A DNA stretch of 64,000 bases, taken from Streptomyces iranensis (GTDB taxonomy: Bacteria; Actinomycetota; Actinomycetes; Streptomycetales; Streptomycetaceae). The position numbers were made by a program, and so were the translations under genes. The stretch covers positions 186,001 to 250,000 of the forward strand of contig NZ_JAGGLR010000013.1 in NCBI RefSeq assembly GCF_017874715.1. Reading direction: 5' to 3'. The notes under the pieces are model-generated. The model saw only the letters and a list, made by a program, of their open reading frames with translations. It did no database searches and was not told the origin of the DNA. This document shows positions 8,145 to 15,759 of the stretch, in pieces; the first letter of the stretch is position 1, and every line of letters starts with the position of its first letter.

Positions 8145-8187
8145 GGCCCAGGCCGGGACCCGCGCTTCGCGGGCCCCGGCCTGGGCC
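8145..8187 (-). terminator. Strong hairpin terminator downstream of the DUF397/XRE operon
   Basis: A near-perfect inverted repeat (GGCCCAGGCCGGG / CCCGGCCTGGGCC, with CCCGCG-CTT-CGCGGG at the tip) sits between the DUF397 gene and the promoter of the sigma gene. It would end transcription from the DUF397 side. Confidence 0.8.
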
Positions 8188-8266
8188 TTCAGGGCGGTGG
8201 AAACCGCCTACTAGCTGTCCTCGGTGGTCTTACGGCGCCGCATCCACCACACCAACGTTCCGTCGG

Positions 8267-8467
8267 CTACGCGGCGCCGAGGTGGTCGAGCTGTCCTTCC
8301 TTGGCGCTGCGTATGAGGGCGCTGAGGGTGGTGGGTGTGGTGGTGAGGATGGTCTCGGGTTCGTCGCTCTCACGGAGCCGGATGGTGGCGCCGTCGGGTG
8401 CCGATACGTAGAGGCAGTTGGCCCCTTGGGCGCTGTACGAGGACTTCCGCCAGCGGTGGGTGCGCAT
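8267..8467 (-). CDS. DUF397-domain protein
   Basis: This 66-residue protein is a classic DUF397 member: it starts MRTHRWRKSSYSAQGANCLYV, has the family's central DS..P-like turn (RESDEPETIL) and ends in an alpha-helical tail (ALIRSAKEGQLDHL). Streptomycetes carry many such proteins, nearly always beside an XRE regulator, and some act in development and antibiotic control. The ATG at 8467 has GAGAGGGAA at the right distance; the open frame continues upstream into the XRE gene but is not needed. It lies 10 bp after the XRE stop on the same strand. Confidence 0.9.
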   Translation of the reverse strand: MRTHRWRKSSYSAQGANCLYVSAPDGATIRLRESDEPETILTTTPTTLSALIRSAKEGQLDHLGAA

Positions 8468-8477
8468 GCGTTCCCTC

Positions 8478-9329
8478 TCAGGTGTCCTGCGCGATGCCAT
8501 GGATCAGGTCGCGCGACTTCGCGGGCTCAAGGGCACAGCTTTCCATCCGGTCCAGCACCGAGCGGTACATCACCAACTTGGCTTCCGCGTCGATGAACTC
8601 GCAACCGTGGTCCGTGTCCAGCTGGACGGTGTCGAGCTGCGGCACCGGGCCGTGAGCATAGACGATGGGCTGCCCCGAGCCCGGGAACGTGCCGCCGCCG
8701 AAGGGAATCACCAGGATGGTGATGTGCTCGTGTTCGCTCATCTCGATGAGGTGGCCGAGCTGCTCGCGGGTCGTCTCCGGACCGCCGAAGCCCATGCGCA
8801 GGGCGGCCTCGTGGAGGATGGCCGTCAGCCGGGTCGGCTGGTCCCCGTAGAGGACCGCCTGCCGCTTGATGCGGAACGAGACCCGGTGCTCCACCTCGTA
8901 TCCCGCGAGGGGCGGAATGGCTTCGTTGAAGATGGCGCGCGCATGCTGGGTGGTCTGCAGCAGGCCAGGCATGTGGACCACTGATGCGATGCGCAGGGCC
9001 GTGGCGTGGTGCTCCAGTTCGGCGAGGTCGAGCAGGCCGGGGACGAGGATCTCGCGGTACTCCTCCCACCAGCCACGGGTGCGGCCGCCGGTCATGGCGG
9101 CCAGCTCCTCGACGAGCCGCGCGTCCGCGCAGGTGTAGTTGCACGCCATGGCGCGGACGCGATCGGCGCCCACGGCGTACCGCCCGGCCTCGATGTTGCT
9201 GATGCGGGACTGGTTGACGCCGAGGAGCGAGGCGGCCGCGGTGGTCGACAGCCCAGCGCGATCGCGTAGCTTGCGCAGCTCAGTGCCCAGCCGTTGCTGA
9301 CGCAGCGTCGGGGTGGTGCTCGACGGCAT
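8478..9329 (-). CDS. XRE-family regulator with DUF5753-type C-domain
   Basis: This 283-residue transcription factor has an N-terminal helix-turn-helix (about residues 6-70: LRKLRDRAGLSTTAAASLLG, then NQSRISNIEAGR) followed by a long DUF5753-like domain (about 95-275, with WWEEYREILVPG and ILVIPFGGGTFPGSGQPIV). Such regulators pair with DUF397 proteins and an RsbW-like ATPase, both present here: DUF397 directly downstream, ATPase divergently upstream. ATG at 9329 is chosen because GGGAGGACGAA precedes it. The three-gene unit resembles the whiJ-type developmental loci of S. coelicolor; which process this copy controls is unknown. Confidence 0.88.
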   Translation of the reverse strand: MPSSTTPTLRQQRLGTELRKLRDRAGLSTTAAASLLGVNQSRISNIEAGRYAVGADRVRAMACNYTCADARLVEELAAMTGGRTRGWWEEYREILVPGLLDLAELEHHATALRIASVVHMPGLLQTTQHARAIFNEAIPPLAGYEVEHRVSFRIKRQAVLYGDQPTRLTAILHEAALRMGFGGPETTREQLGHLIEMSEHEHITILVIPFGGGTFPGSGQPIVYAHGPVPQLDTVQLDTDHGCEFIDAEAKLVMYRSVLDRMESCALEPAKSRDLIHGIAQDT

Positions 9330-9482
9330 GGTTCGTCCTCCCGGTCGGCACACAGTGTGCACGTGTCACCCACACAGGGCAACTTGGCCCATATTTCGTC
9401 GCTGGAATGGAATATAGGCCATCTCAGGTTCTACGGTGTGTGCCCGGACATCGCACAACTCCCCGCACGGATCGGAGACTTC

Positions 9483-9977
9483 ATGCCCACCGTAGCCCCG
9501 GAAAACCCCTGGTCGTACTCGCTCCGACTGCCCCATGACCCCCGCGCCGCGGCCATCGCCCGCACTACCCTCCGTGCGGTCCTCGCCCGGCACGAGCTGG
9601 GCGAGCTCACCGACCCCGCGACCCTCGTGGCGAGCGAGATGGTCACCAACGCCTACCGTCACACCACCGGCCCGGCCGAAATGCGCATCCGCGTCGTGGA
9701 GGAGGGGCGTCTGCGGATCAGCGTGTGGGACACCAACCCGGACATCCCGCCGCCCTTCGACAAGCCCCCGGCCCTCTTCGACCGCTCGTCCGCCCTCGCG
9801 GAGGCCGCCGCGAACACCGAGGCCACCTACGGCCGTGGGCTCCTCATCGTCCGGATCTGCGCCGACAACTGGGGCGGTTACGCCCTCGCCGACGAGCTCT
9901 TCGGGCGGAGCGGCAAGCTGCTCTGGTTCGAACTCGCGCCGCAACACACCTGCGGCGCCTTCGAGATCGCCGCCTAA
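9483..9977 (+). CDS. RsbW-like ATP-binding (HATPase) regulatory protein
   Basis: This 164-residue protein is a stand-alone GHKL ATPase of the SpoIIAB/RsbW type. Visible are the N-box helix (ASEMVTNAYRHT, about residues 50-61), the G1 loop (VWDTNPDIPP), and the G2/G3 part (TYGRGLLIVRICADNWGG). It may be an anti-sigma kinase or a partner for the XRE regulator transcribed divergently. The start at 9483 gives the conserved N-terminus (MPTVAPENPWSYSLRLPHD); the longer frame upstream reads through the intergenic promoter. Its 3' end overlaps by 4 bp with the convergent gene that follows. Confidence 0.85.
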   Translation: MPTVAPENPWSYSLRLPHDPRAAAIARTTLRAVLARHELGELTDPATLVASEMVTNAYRHTTGPAEMRIRVVEEGRLRISVWDTNPDIPPPFDKPPALFDRSSALAEAAANTEATYGRGLLIVRICADNWGGYALADELFGRSGKLLWFELAPQHTCGAFEIAA

Positions 9978-10627
9978 CGCCCGCCGGGCGTCATAGCAGG
10001 CGGGAAGGAGTTCAGCTCCGGCTCTCCGTAGGAGTCGTACGATTCCTCCTTCTCCTGGCTCCAGTCCGGGTCCATCGCGCAGGGCCCGCCGCTGCCTCCG
10101 CCGAGCCGGTGGAACTCCGCCTCCCATGTGACCCCGGTACTGAAGCCGCCGTCGCGTTCGGCCTCGACGCTCCACTCCTCGAGCTGCTCGTCCTTCCCGA
10201 ACCGCGTGATGCGCCACCCCTCCGCCTTGAGGTGATCCCGCACCCTGCGCAGCGCGGGCAGTGCCTCCGCCCGGTCCACCTTTCCGATCGACCACCCGTG
10301 GATCAGCTGGTACGCGCCCTCCACGGGCGGGTCGGCGAAGCTGAACAGGCCGTCCGGGTAGCAGTAGTTGGAGTCATAGGTGTTGTGGTTGTCGACATCG
10401 ACGTAACCGCCTTCGACGGTGCGGTCGATGCCGAGCGCGGCGTAGGCGTCCCGGGAGTACCCGGAGAGCCGGCGCGCCCGCTTCTCGGGGTCGACGTCGG
10501 GATAGGTGGAGTCGACGCTCGCGTACGCGAGCCCCGCGAGTCCGGCCACGGCCAGCGCCAGCACGCTGGTGCACCCGACGCGCCACCCACTGCCGCCCTT
10601 TCTGGCGGGCGCCTCACTTTCGGTCAT
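9974..10627 (-). CDS. Membrane-anchored hypothetical protein
   Basis: This 217-residue protein has a charged N-terminus, one membrane helix (about residues 15-36: VGCTSVLALAVAGLAGLAYA) and an extracytoplasmic domain rich in Asp and Tyr (NHNTYDSNYCYPDG) with a pair of cysteines about 100 residues apart. The WRITRFGKDEQ...WSVEAERDGGFSTGV part looks like a small alpha/beta domain of the sort found in many uncharacterised actinobacterial lipoproteins, but no lipobox is seen (the cysteine at VGC follows a positive charge with no LxxC pattern). It is convergent with the ATPase gene. Function unknown. Confidence 0.75.
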   Translation of the reverse strand: MTESEAPARKGGSGWRVGCTSVLALAVAGLAGLAYASVDSTYPDVDPEKRARRLSGYSRDAYAALGIDRTVEGGYVDVDNHNTYDSNYCYPDGLFSFADPPVEGAYQLIHGWSIGKVDRAEALPALRRVRDHLKAEGWRITRFGKDEQLEEWSVEAERDGGFSTGVTWEAEFHRLGGGSGGPCAMDPDWSQEKEESYDSYGEPELNSFPPAMTPGGR

Positions 10628-10699
10628 ATACCGGACGGTAGGTCCCGGCCCCGGCGGCCGGATCCGCGCGGCCGCTCAGGGCGGCCTAGGTACCGGTAC

Positions 10700-11269
10700 T
10701 CAGGTCAGGACGGTCGCGGAGAGGTCGCGCAGATCGTCGAAGGCCCGGAGGAGGTGCTCGTCCAGGCTCTTCGCGGGGTCGTCGATCCAGGCCCCGGCCG
10801 CGTGGTGAAAGGTGGCCCAGCCGGTCTGGGCGGCCAGGTCGGCCAGCCGGTCGGCGACGCCGCGCTGCCGCAGGGCCTCCGCCACGGCTTCGGTGAGGGA
10901 CGCCGCCTTGGCCAAGTCGCGTTCGCGGAGCGCCGGCGTCACGGCGATGATCGCCAGCCGTGGTTCGGAGAACGGACGGTTCTCCTCGAGGATCCGTCCG
11001 GCTTTCCGGAAGGCGTGGAGCAGTATCTCCAGCGGTCGCAGGCCGTCGGGCGCCTCGGCCACCTCCCGCATCAGCGCGGCGCGCAGATCGGCTTCGCCGT
11101 CGAAGAGCACCTCGCGCTTGTCGGGGAAGTGCCGGAAGAACGTGCGCTCGTTGACACCGGCCCGAGCGGCGATCTCGGCCGTGGTGGTCCGGTCGAATCC
11201 GCGCTCCCGGTACAGCTCCAGGGCCGCCTGCTGAAGGCGGCGGCGCGCTTCTGCTCCGCTCCGTGGCAC
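10700..11269 (-). CDS. TetR-family repressor
   Basis: This 189-residue regulator has a TetR DNA-binding domain at about residues 8-55 (ALELYRERGFDRTTTAEIAA, then RAGVNERTFFRHF) and an all-alpha C-domain with a DUF-like MftR pattern (TGWATFHHAAGAWIDDP). It starts with GTG at 11269. It faces away from an SDR gene across a 119-bp spacer that holds three copies of a 17-bp motif, so it most likely represses that gene and itself. The ligand would be sensed by the C-domain and cannot be predicted. Confidence 0.88.
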   Translation of the reverse strand: MPRSGAEARRRLQQAALELYRERGFDRTTTAEIAARAGVNERTFFRHFPDKREVLFDGEADLRAALMREVAEAPDGLRPLEILLHAFRKAGRILEENRPFSEPRLAIIAVTPALRERDLAKAASLTEAVAEALRQRGVADRLADLAAQTGWATFHHAAGAWIDDPAKSLDEHLLRAFDDLRDLSATVLT

Positions 11270-11312
11270 GCCCCGAGGTTACCGCACATGCCGACGGCCG
11301 ACATTCCGTTGC

Positions 11313-11376
11313 GTCAGTGACTGGCGCTACCGTAAGGTCAGTGACTGGCGCTAAGTAGCGTCAGTCACTGGCACTA
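11313..11376 (+). promoter_or_regulatory. Triple 17-bp operator between TetR and SDR genes
   Basis: GTCAGTGACTGGCGCTA occurs at 11313-11329 and 11337-11353, and a variant (GTCAGTCACTGGCACTA) at 11360-11376. The spacings are 24 and 23 bp. The core GTCAGT-ACTGGC is an imperfect dyad. The array ends 12 bp before the SDR start codon, so bound repressor would block initiation. Confidence 0.75.
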
Positions 11377-11388
11377 AGTGGGAGTCCC

Positions 11389-12300
11389 ATGCATGTCTTC
11401 GTTACCGGTGGTTCCGGGTTGACCGGTCCCACCGTCGTCGCCGAGCTCGTCGCGGCCGGTCACACCGTCACCGGTCTGGCGCGCTCGGACACCGCCGCCG
11501 CCCGGCTGGAGTCACTGGGCGCCACACCGCACCGCGGCTCCCTGGAAGACCTCGGCAGCCTGCGCGGCGGCGCCGAGGCCGCCGACGGCGTTCTGCACAT
11601 GGCCTTCGGCGGCGACTTCGCCGACCCCGACGACCTGGAGCGGCGCGACCGGACCGCGATCGAGGCGCTCGGCCAGGCGCTGGCACATTCGGGCAAGCCG
11701 TTCGTCTCCACCTCCGGCACGCTGGTCATGCCCGGCGGCCGGGAGAGCACCGAGGAGGACGAGCCCGACACGGCCGGGATCGCGGGCTTCCGGATCCCGG
11801 GCGAGCGGGCGTGCCTGGGCTTCGCCGCCCAGGGAGTGCGCGCGAGCGTGGTGCGGCTCGCTCCGACCGTCCATGGCCCCGGGGACTACGGCTTCATCGG
11901 CATGCTCGTCGCCACCGCCCGGAAGACCGGCGTCTCGGCCTACGTCGGCGACGGAAGCAACCGGTGGCCCGCGGTCCATCGGCGCGACGCGGCCGTCCTG
12001 TTCCGGCTGGCGCTGGAGAAGGCTCCGGCGGGTGGCGTGCTGCACGGAGTGGCCGAGAGCGGCGTCCGCTTCAAGAGCATCGCGGAGGCGGTCGGCCGGG
12101 GGCTCGGCCTGCCCGCGGTCTCCCTGTCCCCTGAGGAGGCGGCCGGGCACTTCGTCAGCCCGGCCATGGCCACGTTCTACGGCTTCGACGGGCCGGTCTC
12201 CAGCTCTCGCACCCGGGAGCTGCTCGGCTGGACGCCCGCCCATCCGACCCTGCTCGAGGATGTGGAGCACGGCGACTACCTCGCCGCACCGGCCGCCTGA
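11389..12300 (+). CDS. NAD(P)-dependent epimerase/SDR-family oxidoreductase
   Basis: This 303-residue extended short-chain dehydrogenase starts MHVFVTGGSGLTGPTVVAEL, with the GxxGxxG nucleotide-binding loop within the first 15 residues. The catalytic Ser is in VSTSGTL (about 104-110). The usual YxxxK is replaced by RIPGERACLGF, so the active-site Tyr/Lys are not evident, as in atypical SDRs that lack dehydrogenase activity. VVRLAPTVHGPGDYGFI is the conserved C-terminal-lobe motif. It is divergent from a TetR gene and behind a triple operator, indicating inducible expression. Substrate unknown. Confidence 0.85.
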   Translation: MHVFVTGGSGLTGPTVVAELVAAGHTVTGLARSDTAAARLESLGATPHRGSLEDLGSLRGGAEAADGVLHMAFGGDFADPDDLERRDRTAIEALGQALAHSGKPFVSTSGTLVMPGGRESTEEDEPDTAGIAGFRIPGERACLGFAAQGVRASVVRLAPTVHGPGDYGFIGMLVATARKTGVSAYVGDGSNRWPAVHRRDAAVLFRLALEKAPAGGVLHGVAESGVRFKSIAEAVGRGLGLPAVSLSPEEAAGHFVSPAMATFYGFDGPVSSSRTRELLGWTPAHPTLLEDVEHGDYLAAPAA

Positions 12301-12520
12301 CGCCTGCGGCGGGCTGTTCCCCTCCCCGCCCCTTCCACAGCATCGATATGCGGCTCCGCCGCGTGGCTGGGGCTCCGCCCCAGACCCCGCTCCTCAAACG
12401 CCGGAGGGGCTGATTTCAGCCCGTCCGGCGATTGAGGACACGCCCGAAGGGCGTCCGGGGTCCAGGGGCGGAGCCCCAGTTTCGGGAAGGGGCGGGGAGG
12501 GGGACAGCCCGCCGCAGGCG
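12301..12520. repeat. Large palindromic intergenic element, copy A
   Basis: Arms of about 36 bp (left from CGCCTGCGGCGGGCTG, right ending CAGCCCGCCGCAGGCG) bracket inner blocks including ATCGATATGCGGCTCCGCCG and GGGGCTCCGCCCCAGACCCC. The whole 220 bp can fold on itself. The same blocks recur at 25.8, 31.3, 36.6 and 54.5 kb. No coding potential is evident. Confidence 0.85.
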
Positions 12521-12562
12521 TCACCGTTCGTCGGACAGCCCTGACGCCGCGGCGTGCGCACG

Positions 12563-12609
12563 CGAACGGGCCGCCGACCCCCCGGAAGGGGGAGCCGGCG
12601 GCCCGTTCG
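12563..12609 (-). terminator. Rho-independent-type hairpin downstream of the symporter gene
   Basis: Arms CGAACGGGCCGCCG and CGGCGGCCCGTTCG surround a short CCCC/GGGG-containing loop, immediately after the stop of the symporter gene on the minus strand. No T-run is present, as is common in Streptomyces. Confidence 0.8.
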
Positions 12610-12642
12610 GCCGTCAATTCGGCGCGGCCCGCCGCCAAGGCG

Positions 12643-14256
12643 TCAGTGGCCGCCCGGGGCGCCCGCCGTGGCGGGCGGGAGGTCGGTCTGGACGCCCGGG
12701 TCGCCCGAGTCCGCCTTGTAGTCGGCGGCGGACGTCTCGTCCACGCCGTCCGGGGCCTTGACCGCCCGCAGGATCAGCGTCAGGACGACCGTGACCACCA
12801 CGTTGAGCACGATGGCGGTGAGGCCGATGTAGCCGATCTCGCCGATACCGGGCACATCGGCGGTGTTGCCGAAGTGCTTCTGGGTGCCGCTCGGGGTGTC
12901 GTACGCCTTCCACGTGCCGTAGACCATGCCGACGGCCCAGCCCGCCAGCAGCGCCCAGCGGTGGAACCAGCGGGTGAACAGGCCGCCCACCAGGGCCGGG
13001 AAGGTCTGGAGGATCCAGATGCCGCCCAGCAGCTGGAAGTTGATCGCGACGGTCTTGTCCATGCCCAGCACGAAGATCAGCGCGCCGACCTTCACCAGCA
13101 GCGAGACCAGCTTGGAGACCTTGGTCTCCTCCTCGGGCGTGGCGTTCGGCCGCAGGAAGTCCTTGTAGATGTTGCGGGTGAAGAGGTTCGCCGCGGCGAT
13201 CGACATGATGGCCGCCGGGACGAGCGCGCCGATGCCGATCGCGGCGAAGGCGACCCCCGCGAACCAGTCCGGGAACATGTCCTCGAAGAGCTGGGGGATG
13301 GCCAGCTGGCCGTTCTCGACCGTCACCCCGGCGGCGATGGCCATGAAGCCCAGCAGTGCCAGCAGCCCCAGCATCAGCGAGTACAGCGGCAGGATCGTGG
13401 TGTTGCGGCGGATCACCTCACGGCTGCGGCTGGAGAGCGTCGCCGTGATCGAGTGCGGATACATGAACAGGGCGAGGGCCGAGCCCAGGGCCAGCGTGCC
13501 GTACGCCCATTGCCCCTCCGCCGGGGGTGCGAGCCCGCCCGCGCCGGCCTTGGTGAACTTGTCGTTCGCCGCGCTGAAGATGTCGTCGAAGCCACCCAGC
13601 TTGATCGGGATGTAGATGATCGCCACCGCGATGACGATGTAGATCAGGGTGTCCTTGACGAACGCGATCAGCGCGGGGGCGCGCAGACCCGAGGAGTAGG
13701 TGTACGCCGCGAGCACACCGAAGGCGATCAGCAGCGGCAGGTCCTTGATGAACCAGTTGGTGTTCTCCCCGCCGCCGACGCCCATCACGTCCAGCACCGC
13801 CTGGATGCCCACCAGCTGGAGGGCGATGTACGGCATGGTGGCGAGGATGCCGGTGATCGCGACGGCCAGCGAAAGACCCTTGGAGCCGAAGCGGCCACGG
13901 ACAAAGTCCGAGGTGGTGACATACCCGTGCTTATGGGACACCGACCAGAGCCGGGGCAGGAAGGTGAAGATCAGCGGGTAGACCAGGATGGTGTACGGCA
14001 CCGCGAAGAACCCGGCCGCGCCGGTCGCGTAGATCGCGGCCGGGACGGCGACGAAGGTGTACGCGGTGTACAGGTCGCCGCCGAGCAGGAACCAGGTGAT
14101 CCAGGTGCCGAAGCTACGGCCGCCCAGACCCCACTCGTCGAGGTTGTTGGCGTTCTCGGCGGCGCGCCAGCGTGCGGCCAGGAAGCCCATGACCGTGACG
14201 GCCACGAAGAAGAAGATGAAGACGGCGAGCGCGACGCCGTTCACTCCGCCGTTCAT
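12643..14256 (-). CDS. mctP: Sodium:solute symporter, MctP-like monocarboxylate transporter
   Basis: This 537-residue protein of the SSS family has about 13 predicted membrane helices. The first helix (FIFFFVAVTVMGFLAARW) is followed by the NLDEWGLGGRSFG loop and WFLLGGDLYTAYTFVAVP, typical of MctP-type permeases for pyruvate, lactate and related acids. The C-terminal tail is hydrophilic. Its start overlaps the DUF3311 stop by 4 bp, so the small protein and the permease are made together; DUF3311 proteins regularly accompany these symporters. The specific substrate is inferred from family. Confidence 0.85.
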   Translation of the reverse strand: MNGGVNGVALAVFIFFFVAVTVMGFLAARWRAAENANNLDEWGLGGRSFGTWITWFLLGGDLYTAYTFVAVPAAIYATGAAGFFAVPYTILVYPLIFTFLPRLWSVSHKHGYVTTSDFVRGRFGSKGLSLAVAITGILATMPYIALQLVGIQAVLDVMGVGGGENTNWFIKDLPLLIAFGVLAAYTYSSGLRAPALIAFVKDTLIYIVIAVAIIYIPIKLGGFDDIFSAANDKFTKAGAGGLAPPAEGQWAYGTLALGSALALFMYPHSITATLSSRSREVIRRNTTILPLYSLMLGLLALLGFMAIAAGVTVENGQLAIPQLFEDMFPDWFAGVAFAAIGIGALVPAAIMSIAAANLFTRNIYKDFLRPNATPEEETKVSKLVSLLVKVGALIFVLGMDKTVAINFQLLGGIWILQTFPALVGGLFTRWFHRWALLAGWAVGMVYGTWKAYDTPSGTQKHFGNTADVPGIGEIGYIGLTAIVLNVVVTVVLTLILRAVKAPDGVDETSAADYKADSGDPGVQTDLPPATAGAPGGH

Positions 14257-14513
14257 GCGGAGTCACCCCCCTTGCGCTCCCGCTGCTCGCGGCGGACCAG
14301 GATGTAGGCGACCGAGGTCAGCACGGCCGAGATCGGCACCCAGAGCATCTGGTACCAGTAGAAGAACGGGATCCCGATAAGGGTCGGCTCGACCTTTCCG
14401 TACGAGCCGACCCAGAGCATCCCGACAAACGGGGCGATCAGGCACAGAGCGGCCACGACGCGCGTGGGCGTCACGACCGGTCTCCTGCCGGGTGAAGCGG
14501 ACGTGTCTGACAT
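14253..14513 (-). CDS. DUF3311 small membrane protein, symporter partner
   Basis: This 86-residue protein has two membrane helices (about residues 18-36, VVAALCLIAPFVGMLWVGS, and 47-70, FFYWYQMLWVPISAVLTSVAY) and a basic tail. FFYWYQMLWV is the family signature. It is the first gene of a two-gene operon with the MctP-like symporter, with an ATGA overlap. DUF3311 proteins are thought to be accessory subunits of SSS transporters; no biochemical role is established. Confidence 0.9.
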   Translation of the reverse strand: MSDTSASPGRRPVVTPTRVVAALCLIAPFVGMLWVGSYGKVEPTLIGIPFFYWYQMLWVPISAVLTSVAYILVRREQRERKGGDSA

Positions 14514-14703
14514 GTGGCGGGCTCCAGTCCCCTCGGCTCATCACCTGCGGCACAGTCGATCACCTGGATCACAGCTGATCATTTGTGTAATGCGCAGGAA
14601 ATCTAAGCCCGGGGCCCGGCGGTCGTCACTACCCGTCCGTATATCGGTATGAGAAAGATAGCCGGTCAGCAGTATCACGGCCCGGCTCGGCCGGTGGCGC
14701 CTC

Positions 14704-15498
14704 TCAGTCGTTCGGCCGCTGGAGCCGGGCCACGAACTTGTAGCGGTCGCCGCGGTAGACCGACCGCACCCACTCCACCGGCTCCCCGGACGCATCCCGC
14801 GAGTGCCGCGAGAGCATCAGCATCGGCAGCCCCACGTCCGTGCCCAGCAGCCCCGCCTCGCGCGGGGTGGCCAGCGAGGTCTCGATGGTCTCCTCGGCCT
14901 CGGCCAGCCGGACGTCGTACACCTCGGCCAGGGCCGTGTAGAGCGAGGTGTACTTCACCAGGCTGCGGCGCAGCGCCGGGAAGCGCTTGGCCGACAGGTG
15001 GGTGGTCTCGATCGCCATCGGCTCACCGCTGGCCAGCCGCAGCCGCTCGATGCGCAGCACCCGCCCGCCGGCGGCGATGTCCAGCAGCCCGGAGAGCCGG
15101 TCGTCGGCGGTGACATAGCCGATGTCCAGCAGCTGGGAGGTGGGCTCCAGGCCCTGGGCCTTCATGTCCTCGGTGTACGAGGTGAGTTGCAGCGCCTGGG
15201 AGACCTTGGGCTTGGCCACGAACGTGCCCTTGCCCTGGATCCGCTCCAGACGCCCCTCGACGACCAGCTCCTGGAGTGCCTGGCGCACGGTGGTGCGCGA
15301 GGTGTCGAACTCCGCGGCCAGGGTGCGCTCCGGTGGGACCGGGGTGCCCGGTGGCAGGGTCTCGGTCATCTCCAGCAGGTGACGCTTGAGGCGGTAGTAC
15401 TTCGGGACGCGCGCGGTGCGTGCCCCATTGGAGCCGTTGCCGTCGCTCTCGGCCGTCGTGGTGGCCGCCGCTGCCGCCGTTGCCCCCTCGGTGTCCAT
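14704..15498 (-). CDS. dasR: DasR, GntR/HutC-family global regulator of amino-sugar metabolism
   Basis: This 264-residue regulator is almost identical in its body to S. coelicolor DasR: winged helix at about residues 30-100 (PPERTLAAEFDTSRTTVRQA, then LQELVVEGRLERIQG) and a HutC/UTRA effector domain (about 115-260) that binds glucosamine-6-phosphate or GlcNAc-6-phosphate. DasR represses chitin and GlcNAc use and links nutrient state to development and antibiotics. ATG at 15498 is chosen because AGGAGTCGGAAGGG precedes it; an upstream GTG at 15534 lacks a ribosome site. The N-terminal 25 residues (Ala/Thr-rich) are longer than in S. coelicolor. It is divergent from dasABC. Confidence 0.95.
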   Translation of the reverse strand: MDTEGATAAAAATTTAESDGNGSNGARTARVPKYYRLKRHLLEMTETLPPGTPVPPERTLAAEFDTSRTTVRQALQELVVEGRLERIQGKGTFVAKPKVSQALQLTSYTEDMKAQGLEPTSQLLDIGYVTADDRLSGLLDIAAGGRVLRIERLRLASGEPMAIETTHLSAKRFPALRRSLVKYTSLYTALAEVYDVRLAEAEETIETSLATPREAGLLGTDVGLPMLMLSRHSRDASGEPVEWVRSVYRGDRYKFVARLQRPND

Positions 15499-15686
15499 CG
15501 CGCGCCCTTCCGACTCCTGGTCCGCTGCCGTCACCGGCGTCCACCGCCGTCACCGGTCTCCTGAAGAATCCAGCGCCTCACATCGTGGCACGGTCCCGGC
15601 TCCGGGCGGTCCGTCGGTCCGGATGTCGGGAAGTGTCGGTCCGGTAACGGAGCCTCCGGTGACTCTTATACACCCTTGACACCCCA

Positions 15687-15726
15687 AAAGGTCTAGGCCA
15701 AGCTGCGGGCACTGGTCTGGACCATT
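15687..15726 (+). promoter_or_regulatory. Two DasR-responsive elements (dre) upstream of dasA
   Basis: AAAGGTCTAGGCCAAG (15687-15702) and ACTGGTCTGGACCATT (15711-15726) both match the dre consensus ACTGGTCTAGACCACT; the second is the closer. They are 24 bp apart, and the second ends 33 bp before the dasA start. Confidence 0.85.
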
Positions 15727-15759
15727 AAACCCCTGATCCGGCCTTCTGAGGAGAGTGCT

